Assembly: GCF_036240795.1 (NCBI RefSeq)
Contig: NZ_CP108454.1
Location: 8,368,001 to 8,432,000, forward strand
Origin: Streptomyces sp. NBC_01268
GTDB taxonomy: Bacteria > Actinomycetota > Actinomycetes > Streptomycetales > Streptomycetaceae
DNA: 64,000 nucleotides
Direction of reading: 5' to 3'
The notes beneath the pieces are model-generated. The model was not told the origin of the DNA. It was given only the letters and a program-made list of their open reading frames with translations, and ran no database searches. Made by a program: the position numbers and the translations under genes. Positions 18,052-25,758 of this stretch are shown here, piece by piece (the stretch's first letter is position 1; each line of letters begins with the position of its first letter).

Positions 18052-20454
18052 TCAGAGTGTTCTGCTGCCGGGGACCGTGACGTGGGTGTCGGGCCGAAGC
18101 CCGGAGACCGGGGGAGCGGGGAGCTGCGTGGCCGGCGGGATGATGGCGGGGCGGAGTGCCCAGTGCGTTCGGAACTGTTCCAGGATCTTGCGGGCGCTGT
18201 GTGGGGACACGGTCATTTCGAGGCGTGCTTCGGCGAGCCGCTGGAGGTCGCCATGCGGCTTTGTCGGGCCGGTGTAGGCGGCTTTGCGGGCGGCGTAGTT
18301 GCGGCGTGCGAAGACCTCGAGCAGGGTGCCGATGAAGTGGAGGTGGCAGGAGAATTCTTCCCAGCGTTGGCCGAGCTCGTCAGCCGGATCCGCACTGTCT
18401 GCATGAGGGGGGTGGTGCGCCATGTGGGCGAGGTGGATGATGCGCTGCTCGACCTCTGGGTTTGCCCTCGTTGGATCCGCGCTGCGGATCAGGGAGACAA
18501 GGGTGTGCAGGTCGTGCACGGTCTGAGCCGATCGGGCGGAGCCTTCCTGGTGGGCCAGCAGCACGCGGAACCCTGACAGCGCTTGCGCGGCTTCTTCCCA
18601 AAGCAGTTCGCGCGCCAGGGCCGCCAGGGCGGGCTCGCCGGTTCTACGGTGGATCTCGGTCACCTTACGGGTATAGCGAATGAGGTCACGTGGAATCCCC
18701 CCGGACAGTGCGTGGACGAGCGCTACGAAGGGGTCGGTGAAGCCGGGAACCCGGGTCTGCAGCAGCACTCTCGACTCGGGCAGCGTCCGGGGCTCGATGA
18801 CCATGACGTCTTCGAGGGAACTGTCGATGATGTCGCGTGCGGGTAGGCCACGCCGGATGAAGGCCGCGCCCACGTCTTCCGACACCGACAGGATGAAGTA
18901 CACGCGCGGTACGTCGAAGATGGCCTTGATCTCGGCGAGGAACCCGCGTGCCTGCTCTGTTGATCCGAGGCGGTCGAGTTCGTCGATCCCGATGAAGACC
19001 TTCCAGTTGTCCTGCTGCTCCGCGGCGCTGATACGCGTGAGCAGGGTGCGGAACTCCCAGACCAGCTCCGGGTAGGTGAAGTTGCGTGAAGTGCTGCCGC
19101 GGTTGCGGCCGATGCCCAGCGTCAGTCCGCCGCCTGACGCTCCCAGAGACGTTGAGGTGCCGACGGTCTGGATGCGCTGCAGGAGGTCGAGGTAGTTGTG
19201 GCAGTCGCGGACCAGGCGCCGTACCGGCCGCCCGCTGTGCCAGCTTTTGACGTCGGCGCGCCACATCAACGCCACTCCCATCGCGCCCAGCACCCCGTGG
19301 GTGAGCAAGGGGTAGTCGTGCCACGTGGTCACAGCCCACTCCCATGCATCCGCTCCCCAGCCTGACACTGCGGGCCGAGCGGACCGGTAAGCGCCGTCGG
19401 CAAGGTCGCGGACCCTGTCCTGGATTGCCAGCACCACCAGCCCTGCCCCAGCCAGCAGCTGGACCCATCGGCGAGATGACCAGTACAGACGGCGTGGCCA
19501 GTGTGCGGTTCGGGCCCGCGAGCGGAACAGGAACGGTGCTCGCGGTTGGCGCCCGTACAGGGCAAGGTAGTTGCGGCACACGGACTGGAACAGGGAGAGC
19601 AGGAACTCCTCCGGCCGATAGTTGGCCGGCGTCTGGACAATCACGTGGAAGTGCCGATCGGGATGCCCTTTGAGGATGCCCTGGCAGGCCTTCTTCAACA
19701 GAGTGCTCTTGCCGACCCCGCGCGGCCCGCAGATCGCAATCGCCCCACCGCTCATCTGGTCCAGCTTCTGCTGGAGCGCCGCCTCGGCGCGCGTAGAGAT
19801 CCAGTAGCGCGCATTGCCGGCATCAATGAGCCCCTCGTGGCTGCGAGCCACGAACAACGACTCGTAGTCGGGACCGAGCAGCCTCGTCATCTCACGCTGC
19901 ATGACCGGAGCGATCACCAGCCCCAGCCTGCGCGTTGCCCACCGCATAAGGCGCATCTCTGCGTCGAACGCACGCACTGCCTGAGCCATGAACAGCGCAG
20001 CCGTCTGGACCTGGGCCAGGAGGTTGTTCCGTCCTCCTGCGTCCCGCAGTTCCCGGACGCCGCCGTACCCCGCCACCGTGACAAGGGCACCAACTCCCAC
20101 CCACCACGGCAACCCGACCCCGACATCGGCGACCCACCAGGACAGAAGGACGACCAGGATCAGAGGCAGGAACAGCGTCATCCGGCATCGATCACGTGCC
20201 TGCGCGAGTTGACCGCGCAATGCGTCCGCACGGGCTGCCCTCTGCCGCACACCGGAGTACGTCGTGCTTGCACGCAGCACCTCAGTGATGATGCGAGGGT
20301 GATCGAAGGCCTCCCGCAGCCGCTCTCTGGTGACCTGCGGGCGCTGCAGGTCCAGGTACGCACGGATCCCGGGCTGATGAAACGACGCCGCCACGGCGTG
20401 TTCGTACCAGCGCCGGACCTGCCGGGGCTCCAGGTGCCAGATTCCGCTGGTCAT
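18052..20454 (-). CDS. membrane-anchored KAP-like P-loop NTPase
   Basis: An 800-aa protein. Walker A is GPRGVGKST (about 243-251) and Walker B is KVFIGIDELDRL (about 485-497). Hydrophobic segments lie before the P-loop (about 92-131) and between the Walker motifs (near VQLLAGAGLVVLAI and LLTHGVLGAMGVALMW). Transmembrane helices inserted inside the NTPase domain are the hallmark of KAP NTPases. The C-terminal third is helical and regulator-like (GGIPRDLIRYTRKVTEI, as in STAND/ORC winged-helix regions). It starts at ATG 20454 with GGGAAGG upstream. It is divergent from the 508-aa unknown gene 317 bases away. KAP NTPases often occur in defence or stress systems, but the role here is not known. 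Confidence 0.75.
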   Translation of the reverse strand: MTSGIWHLEPRQVRRWYEHAVAASFHQPGIRAYLDLQRPQVTRERLREAFDHPRIITEVLRASTTYSGVRQRAARADALRGQLAQARDRCRMTLFLPLILVVLLSWWVADVGVGLPWWVGVGALVTVAGYGGVRELRDAGGRNNLLAQVQTAALFMAQAVRAFDAEMRLMRWATRRLGLVIAPVMQREMTRLLGPDYESLFVARSHEGLIDAGNARYWISTRAEAALQQKLDQMSGGAIAICGPRGVGKSTLLKKACQGILKGHPDRHFHVIVQTPANYRPEEFLLSLFQSVCRNYLALYGRQPRAPFLFRSRARTAHWPRRLYWSSRRWVQLLAGAGLVVLAIQDRVRDLADGAYRSARPAVSGWGADAWEWAVTTWHDYPLLTHGVLGAMGVALMWRADVKSWHSGRPVRRLVRDCHNYLDLLQRIQTVGTSTSLGASGGGLTLGIGRNRGSTSRNFTYPELVWEFRTLLTRISAAEQQDNWKVFIGIDELDRLGSTEQARGFLAEIKAIFDVPRVYFILSVSEDVGAAFIRRGLPARDIIDSSLEDVMVIEPRTLPESRVLLQTRVPGFTDPFVALVHALSGGIPRDLIRYTRKVTEIHRRTGEPALAALARELLWEEAAQALSGFRVLLAHQEGSARSAQTVHDLHTLVSLIRSADPTRANPEVEQRIIHLAHMAHHPPHADSADPADELGQRWEEFSCHLHFIGTLLEVFARRNYAARKAAYTGPTKPHGDLQRLAEARLEMTVSPHSARKILEQFRTHWALRPAIIPPATQLPAPPVSGLRPDTHVTVPGSRTL

Positions 20455-20771
20455 CCATGCCTTCCCAGGAAGCGACTACCAAGGCCCCCGTGCTCCCCGG
20501 GGATCCGGAGGACCGTGCCGCTGACCGGTCGCGGTGGACAGCCGAGGGGCAGCGAGCCAGCATCGTAAGTGGTTCGCTGATCAGCAGGGCGGGATGCGCC
20601 GGAAGTTGACTTGTTGTCGCCCATTGAAGCTGTTTCAGGTCATGCGGAGGCGACCCAGCCGCACGTCGCCGACCGCACCGCTATACGCTGCGTCAAGACG
20701 CGTGCCTGACCGTATGGCCGGGTCAGTCCTGGACACACGGGCTCGACCAGGAAGCCTCACCGAGGAGGAGG
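20455..20771. other. divergent intergenic region
   Basis: This 317-base gap between the NTPase (minus) and the unknown gene (plus) must hold two promoters. A TTGACT hexamer near 20606 and TATACG near 20690 are visible, but not at standard spacing from one another. No repeats are clear. Confidence 0.35.
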
Positions 20772-22298
20772 GTGCAATTGGGCGCAGGGCACTCTGCGGA
20801 CTTGCGTAAGCATGAAGTGGAGGCACTCCTTCACTTGGCCGAGGGCGAACTGGACCAGCTCCTGGAGGAAGTGGAAGACTTCCCCCGCCCAGAGCGAGAG
20901 CAGCTCAACGCGTTCCAGCAAGCCCGCGGGCAGAAGGCTCACTGGTACTGGGAAGGCAGTGCGGTCTACGTCTGGGCCGCCACTCACCACCAGTTCTGCG
21001 ACCGTGGCGCCGTACTGCGTAACCCCGCCTTGAGGTCACGGACTTTCGCCCCCGGCAAGTGGGTCGGCTTCCAGCCCACCTCTCAGGGGCCGGCCATGGA
21101 CTGGGAGACGGACCTCGGCGTCATACGGATCCTTCACACGACCGGCAGGGCCGCTGCGTCCGCCCTGGCCGAAGAACTTGCCGAGGTCGCCGATGCTCAG
21201 GGCGTGGTCACGGTGTGCTCCCTGTACGGCGACATCGGCGCCACCGGACCAGCCCTGATCGCTGCCGACACCGCACAGCCGCAGTTGGAGTACGAGGCCC
21301 AGTGGGGCACAGTCACGAAACTCGTCGGGCAACGCCTGCCCTGGTGGCCGGACCTCCTACGACGCGCCGACGTGATCAGCCAATGGTCGCCAGGGGCACC
21401 CGTCACTCACGCTGAACTCCTGCCCGACGAGGAGGAAACAATCCTGCGCGAAGCGGCTGACCTCTGGCGCCGCGTCCCGGGAGCTCAGGCAGCCCTCACC
21501 GACCTCGCCAACTCCTTGCGCAATCAACGCATCGACAGCATCAACAGCGACATCCGCATCTTCGGCAAGCACGGCACCAGCTCAGACGGTGCCCCACTCC
21601 TCATCGCAGCGCACCATCCAGCCGACGGGTGCCCCCTGCCTCGCACGGATGACCGTGACGTGCTCGCTGAGGGATGGCGGGCTCTCGCATCCAGTCAGTC
21701 CTTCGAGGCCTATGAGAGCCTGAACATCGCGATGCTCCGCGATCCGACCCTCCTGCCGTTTGGCACCCGCACTGAAGTGAACGACAACAGCCCAGCCGCG
21801 CGTCGGTGGGCGACACAGCTTCGCCCATGTGCTCCTTCCGCACTGCACGCGATCCTCGCCGATGACGCGCAGGACGTTACCTTCCATACGGACTACAGCA
21901 CCGGTATCCCTGCCGTCCGAATCCGATCGACGAGGCAGGGCGTCTGGGTTTTCCTTGCCCCGCTGTGGCTTCCCGATAGCAGGGCTCGGCTCAGGTCCGT
22001 AATTTTGGATAGGACCGTTTGGGTGACCACGACGGACAACATGATCTACCCGGCGCCGTGCACCCGTCACGATCACCTCTGGTGGGGGCACGGTTACGGG
22101 GACCGCCCCACGGAAGCCGCCTGGGTCATCAGCCAGCTCCTGGACGACCTCGGCGCAGAGATATCGCTCGCCGACCACTGGAGGCAAGCCCCCAAGGGGT
22201 TGACCGAACTCCTCAGCCGTCCTCACCCCCCCGGCACCGAAATCTCACGCTCTGCACTTGAGCTTGCCCGGACCCACCAGCACGAAGCCCCGTCCTGA
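20772..22298 (+). CDS. 508-aa protein of unknown function
   Basis: The GTG start has an excellent ribosome site (GAGGAGGAG). The N-terminal 75 residues (LRKHEVEALLHLAEGELDQL, then FPRPEREQL and HWYWEGSAVYVWAATHH) resemble the helix-turn-helix/wing pattern of excisionase-like DNA-binding domains. The rest is mixed alpha/beta with no motif I recognise, and there is no signal peptide or membrane helix. The segment PAPCTRHDHLWWGHGYGDRP is rich in His, Trp and Gly. Being divergent from the KAP-like NTPase, it may be its functional partner or regulator. I do not recognise the family. Confidence 0.65.
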   Translation: MQLGAGHSADLRKHEVEALLHLAEGELDQLLEEVEDFPRPEREQLNAFQQARGQKAHWYWEGSAVYVWAATHHQFCDRGAVLRNPALRSRTFAPGKWVGFQPTSQGPAMDWETDLGVIRILHTTGRAAASALAEELAEVADAQGVVTVCSLYGDIGATGPALIAADTAQPQLEYEAQWGTVTKLVGQRLPWWPDLLRRADVISQWSPGAPVTHAELLPDEEETILREAADLWRRVPGAQAALTDLANSLRNQRIDSINSDIRIFGKHGTSSDGAPLLIAAHHPADGCPLPRTDDRDVLAEGWRALASSQSFEAYESLNIAMLRDPTLLPFGTRTEVNDNSPAARRWATQLRPCAPSALHAILADDAQDVTFHTDYSTGIPAVRIRSTRQGVWVFLAPLWLPDSRARLRSVILDRTVWVTTTDNMIYPAPCTRHDHLWWGHGYGDRPTEAAWVISQLLDDLGAEISLADHWRQAPKGLTELLSRPHPPGTEISRSALELARTHQHEAPS

Positions 22299-22782
22299 CG
22301 TCCAGCCCGACGCCACCGCGTTACCTCACGTAGCGCCGCCTGTGAGAGCACACCCCTCCAGGCCGAGAGAAGTGTCCCGCTGCTGGCTGACGGCCTGTCT
22401 GCACCAGGACCCTCCACGTGGTGGACACCGTCTGCTGCGCCTTCAACGGAGAGACACACGCACGGAATTCAGCCGTGTATCGGACGGACGGACACGAGAA
22501 CCACATCGAGGTCGTGTCCGGCGGAGGGGATTCGGCGTGCGGGTGCTCAGGGCGGCCACTCGCTGGCCGATATGAATCGTCCGCGTTCGTCACGGCGCCG
22601 TGGGCGGTTCATCAGATGGTGCGTAGTCGTGTTCATCGGACGCGCATGCCGGACGGGCGCGGTTACGGTCGTTCGCGTCGTCCCACGGGGGGCGGCATCG
22701 GTCGAGTGCCGCATGCGCCAGGACCGTCCCGGCCTTCCCGCGCCGGTGCGGAGCGCGCCCGGGCGGCTCCCAGGGAGTGGAC
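22299..22782. other. intergenic region upstream of the Ig/S74 operon
   Basis: No gene is supported on either strand. GC content is somewhat lower around 22430-22500 (for example CACACGCACGGAATTCAG), where a promoter for the following three-gene operon may lie. Confidence 0.35.
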
Positions 22783-23322
22783 ATGGGTTCTGTGGGTCGT
22801 AGGACCGTCGCGGTGATGGCAGCCGCTCTGGCGTCGCTGGGGGCGGGGAGCGGTGTCACCGCGACCGCGACCCCCTCGTCGCCCGCGCCGTGCAGCGGCG
22901 CGGAATGCCCCAGCCTGAAACCGGTCAGGCTCACGACCAGCCAGGCCACGTTGAACGTCACCCAGATGCAACTGGAGAACATCCACGCGATGGCCTCCGA
23001 CGCCATCACGGGAGAGCCCATCCGGGGAGCGAAGGTCGTGTTCGCCACCGTCGGCGGCCGGTCGCTGGGGGCTGCCTACACCGACTACGACGGTGTGGCC
23101 TCGATCACCGCCCCGGAGAACCTAGGTCCCGGAACCCTTCAGGAGCTGCTCGGCGGCTACGAAGCCGCGCTCGTCGGCGACGGCGTGCACGCTCCCGTCG
23201 GGGCCCACGGGGCGATCACCGTCGGTACCGACCAGGGGCCCGGCGTACCGGGCTCTCCGTGTTCGCTCTGCAGTGACCGCGGGCTCAAGCAGGACGTGGT
23301 CCCGGTCGACTGGAGCCGGTGA
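22783..23322 (+). CDS. secreted Ig-like protein ending in the S74 SDRxLK motif
   Basis: A 179-aa protein with a signal peptide (RRTVAVMAAALASLGAGS). The central domain (LTTSQATLNVTQMQLENIHA, AKVVFATVGGRSLGAAYTD, DGVASITAP) looks like a bacterial Ig or carboxypeptidase-regulatory-like beta-sandwich. The last 16 residues, SDRGLKQDVVPVDWSR, match the start of the peptidase S74 intramolecular chaperone domain of phage tail fibres, whose Ser-Lys dyad does self-cleavage. The rest of that domain is in the next gene, which overlaps by four bases in the -1 frame. ATG 22783 has a CAGGGAG ribosome site. Confidence 0.75.
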   Translation: MGSVGRRTVAVMAAALASLGAGSGVTATATPSSPAPCSGAECPSLKPVRLTTSQATLNVTQMQLENIHAMASDAITGEPIRGAKVVFATVGGRSLGAAYTDYDGVASITAPENLGPGTLQELLGGYEAALVGDGVHAPVGAHGAITVGTDQGPGVPGSPCSLCSDRGLKQDVVPVDWSR

Positions 23323-23708
23323 CGATGCGGATCCTCCACCGGCGGGCCCGGGCGGCGGGCCCCGCCTCTCCGGACCCTGACGCGGCAGGTACGCGAGAAG
23401 GCGTCGCCGTGGCCCCGGTCGGCGCGGTCAACGGCTTCGCCGTCCTGGAGACAGTCGCCGCGCTGCCGGTCAGCACCTGGCGCTACCTCTGGGAGCCCGA
23501 GGACGTCCGTCACCTCGGGCCGATGGCCCAGGACTGGCACGCCGCTTTCGGCTTCAACCGGGACGACACCAGGATCCCCGTCGTCGACGGCCTCGGCGTG
23601 GCCCTGGTCTGCATCCAGGCGCTCCAACGCCACGTGGAGGAGCTCAGGGCCGAAGTGGCCAGGCTGCGCGAGGCCGCGGCCATGAACCCGTCCGAGGCGG
23701 GGCGATGA
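23319..23708 (+). CDS. second half of an S74-type chaperone domain
   Basis: A 129-aa protein. The core STWRYLWEPEDVRHLGPMAQ then DWHAAFGF is the diagnostic second part of the S74/endosialidase chaperone domain (the S/TWxY...HxGPMAQD signature). It ends in a coiled coil (LQRHVEELRAEVARLREAAA). It has no signal peptide. The GTG start overlaps the previous stop (GTGA); an ATG lies six bases on. A -1 frameshift at the overlap would fuse both parts into one normal domain, so this may be programmed frameshifting, a real gene split or a sequence error. Confidence 0.75.
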   Translation: MTMRILHRRARAAGPASPDPDAAGTREGVAVAPVGAVNGFAVLETVAALPVSTWRYLWEPEDVRHLGPMAQDWHAAFGFNRDDTRIPVVDGLGVALVCIQALQRHVEELRAEVARLREAAAMNPSEAGR

Positions 23709-24382
23709 CGGTGGACGGCCTGTCTCCGGTGTCCACGGACGCGATCTGGCGGCTGCCGGTGACGGTCTGTCGCATCACCGGGTTCCTGGGCGAGCGGACG
23801 GCCGGTGTCCTGCTGGAGCGCGCCCTCGCCTCCACGGGCGATCGGCTGAAGCCTTCCATGGTCCGGGACCGGGAGCTGGACCCCGACCTGCGCAGGTCCA
23901 GGTCGTACTCGGACTTCGAGGCGCCCGAGCTGATGGCGGCCATCGAGGACGTCCGGGAGGCGGTCGAGCACACGCTGGGAGTCGACTGCCGCCACACCGA
24001 GCCCCGTTACGGCCTCAACGTCCACAACGACGGCGACTTCTACGGGCCCCACCAGGACACCAGTGCCGCGTACGCCCCCCGGCGTCTGCTCACGTTCGTG
24101 TACTACGTGCACCGCACGCCCCGGCCGTTCGGCGGCGGCGAGCTGCGCGTCTTCGACGCCGCCCTGCCGCTGCACACGGAGACGACCGGCGAGTGGGAGG
24201 AACGTACCTGGCGGGACTGGGAGCCCGAGCACGACAGCATCGTGTTCTTCCTACCCACCGCCTGGCACGAGGTACGACCGGTCGAGTGCCCTGGACGACA
24301 GCACGCCGACAGCCGCTTCGCCGTCAACGGTTGGTTGTGCGCACCCGACCCGACGCACCGTGAGGGCGACGAGTGCCGGTGA
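23705..24382 (+). CDS. 2OG-Fe(II) oxygenase, prolyl-4-hydroxylase-like
   Basis: A 225-aa double-stranded beta-helix dioxygenase. Iron ligands are in YGPHQDTSAAY (HxD) and TAWHEVRPV (distal His); the 2-oxoglutarate Arg is probably in SRFAVNGW. The motif RLLTFVYYVHRTPRPFGGGE is typical of prolyl-4-hydroxylase alpha-like enzymes. The ATG overlaps the stop of the S74 half-gene (ATGA), so all three genes form one coupled operon. Hydroxylation of a residue in the secreted partner is an attractive but unproven role. A hairpin terminator follows. Confidence 0.85.
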   Translation: MTVDGLSPVSTDAIWRLPVTVCRITGFLGERTAGVLLERALASTGDRLKPSMVRDRELDPDLRRSRSYSDFEAPELMAAIEDVREAVEHTLGVDCRHTEPRYGLNVHNDGDFYGPHQDTSAAYAPRRLLTFVYYVHRTPRPFGGGELRVFDAALPLHTETTGEWEERTWRDWEPEHDSIVFFLPTAWHEVRPVECPGRQHADSRFAVNGWLCAPDPTHREGDECR

Positions 24383-24515
24383 GAAGCGGGCCGGACCCTG
24401 GACCGCCGGACAACCCTTGGGCACGAAGCCGTTGGCAGTAGACATGCCGCACCTGACGCTACTCAGGCGTTGGGAATCGCAAAAAGAACGGTTGGACAGA
24501 CCCTCCCTCGGACTC

Positions 24516-24574
24516 GGGTTCGGCCTGGACGCCGGGGTCGGCCCTGGTCGGGCCATCGTGTCCAGGCCGAACCC
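24516..24574. terminator. hairpin between convergent genes
   Basis: The 15-base arms GGGTTCGGCCTGGAC and GTCCAGGCCGAACCC match perfectly around a GC-rich loop. It lies between the oxygenase (plus) and the lectin-toxin gene (minus), so it is a likely bidirectional terminator. Confidence 0.75.
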
Positions 24575-24581
24575 GGCGCTC

Positions 24582-25685
24582 CTACGTTCCGGCGCAGTTG
24601 GTGAACGTCGCCCGGGTGCGGGCGCTGTAGATGCTCGCGCCGCCGTTGACGTCGTACTTGAGGGGCACCGTGATGGTGTCGTCAGCCGTCCACGGGAACC
24701 CCTGGACGTCGAAGGTCCAGGTCCCGGTCGCCTTGGTGGCCAGTTCGGACAGTGCGACCCACCCGTACTGGCGCGGGGGCACGCTCACGGTCAGCTTGTT
24801 GCCCATGTCCTGCTTGAGGTCGATCGAGGTCGCGCCGTTGACCTCGGCGGTGACTTCGAGCTGGAGCTTGGCCAGACCGATGTCGCCACCGACGGTCAGG
24901 GTGCCCCCCATCTTGAAGCCGATGGTGTTGGTCCACCCCGTGGAGGTGTTCAGCGAGAACTCCCACGGGATCGTGGTCGAGGTGTCGTTGAACCAGATCG
25001 GCGAGACGCACGCCTCCGGCAGCGTGAACGGCGGTGTCTGGGTGGTCGTGGACCACGAGCAGGTCGAGGTGTCCTTGTTGCACCGGCCGGCCGCGTAGTC
25101 CACGGCCATGTTCCAGGCCTTCGAGTAGACCTCGGAGGGCAGCGTCCACTGCTGGTACGGCGTGTTGTCGCAGCGGTAGGTGTACACCCAGTTGTCGCTG
25201 GCGGGAGGTATCTGGACGGTCAGGCAGGAGTTGTCGCCGACCTGGCGGATCCTGAACGCCTTCTGCGCCGATCCGTCGATCGGCTGGAAGTACCACTGCT
25301 CGGACGCGCGCCCATCGCAGGGCTGCTGCCGCAGCTGGTAGTGGGCCGTGGTCACGTCCATGCACTTGCCGGTGGTGGTGTTGACGATGGCGAACCCCGA
25401 GCCGAGGCTGGTGCCCGTGTTGATGCGCCACGTGGTGGCGGACCCCGGCGCCGGATTGACGGAGATGGCCGCGTTGTCGTCGTAGCTGCCGCCCTGGACG
25501 TCCAGCAGTTTTCCGTTGCTGACGTTGGTGAACTTCAGCTGGATCAGTGCCGTCGAGCCCGTGACCGTTTCAGGTGCGGCGGCGGCCGGAGCGGCGCCGA
25601 TCCCCACGGCCGCGCCCACCATCGCGGCGAGGACGGTCGCCGCTCGCCACAGCGATCTTCTCTTCCTGACTCTGGTCCTGGTCAT
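24582..25685 (-). CDS. secreted ricin-lectin plus aerolysin-like protein
   Basis: A 367-aa protein with a long signal peptide (RRSLWRAATVLAAMVGAAVG, cleavage after AAAA). Residues about 45-185 form a ricin-type beta-trefoil (GKLLDVQGGSYDDN, GKCMDVTT, SEQWYFQPI, NTPYQQWTLP). Residues about 205-367 are rich in alternating Thr/Ser strands (WEFSLNTSTGWTNTIGFKMG, LEVTAEVNGA, YGWVALSELATKATGTWTF), the pattern of aerolysin/ETX-MTX2 beta-pore-forming proteins. It may bind glycans and make pores, but this is a pattern-based call. It starts 73 bases after the Rhs gene with ribosome site AAAGGA, so co-transcription is likely. Confidence 0.8.
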   Translation of the reverse strand: MTRTRVRKRRSLWRAATVLAAMVGAAVGIGAAPAAAAPETVTGSTALIQLKFTNVSNGKLLDVQGGSYDDNAAISVNPAPGSATTWRINTGTSLGSGFAIVNTTTGKCMDVTTAHYQLRQQPCDGRASEQWYFQPIDGSAQKAFRIRQVGDNSCLTVQIPPASDNWVYTYRCDNTPYQQWTLPSEVYSKAWNMAVDYAAGRCNKDTSTCSWSTTTQTPPFTLPEACVSPIWFNDTSTTIPWEFSLNTSTGWTNTIGFKMGGTLTVGGDIGLAKLQLEVTAEVNGATSIDLKQDMGNKLTVSVPPRQYGWVALSELATKATGTWTFDVQGFPWTADDTITVPLKYDVNGGASIYSARTRATFTNCAGT

Positions 25686-25758
25686 GTGTGTGGTCCTTTC
25701 ATGTCATGAGGTGTGTTCCGGTCGAACGACAGGCGGCCGGGATCCGGACAGCGTTCCG

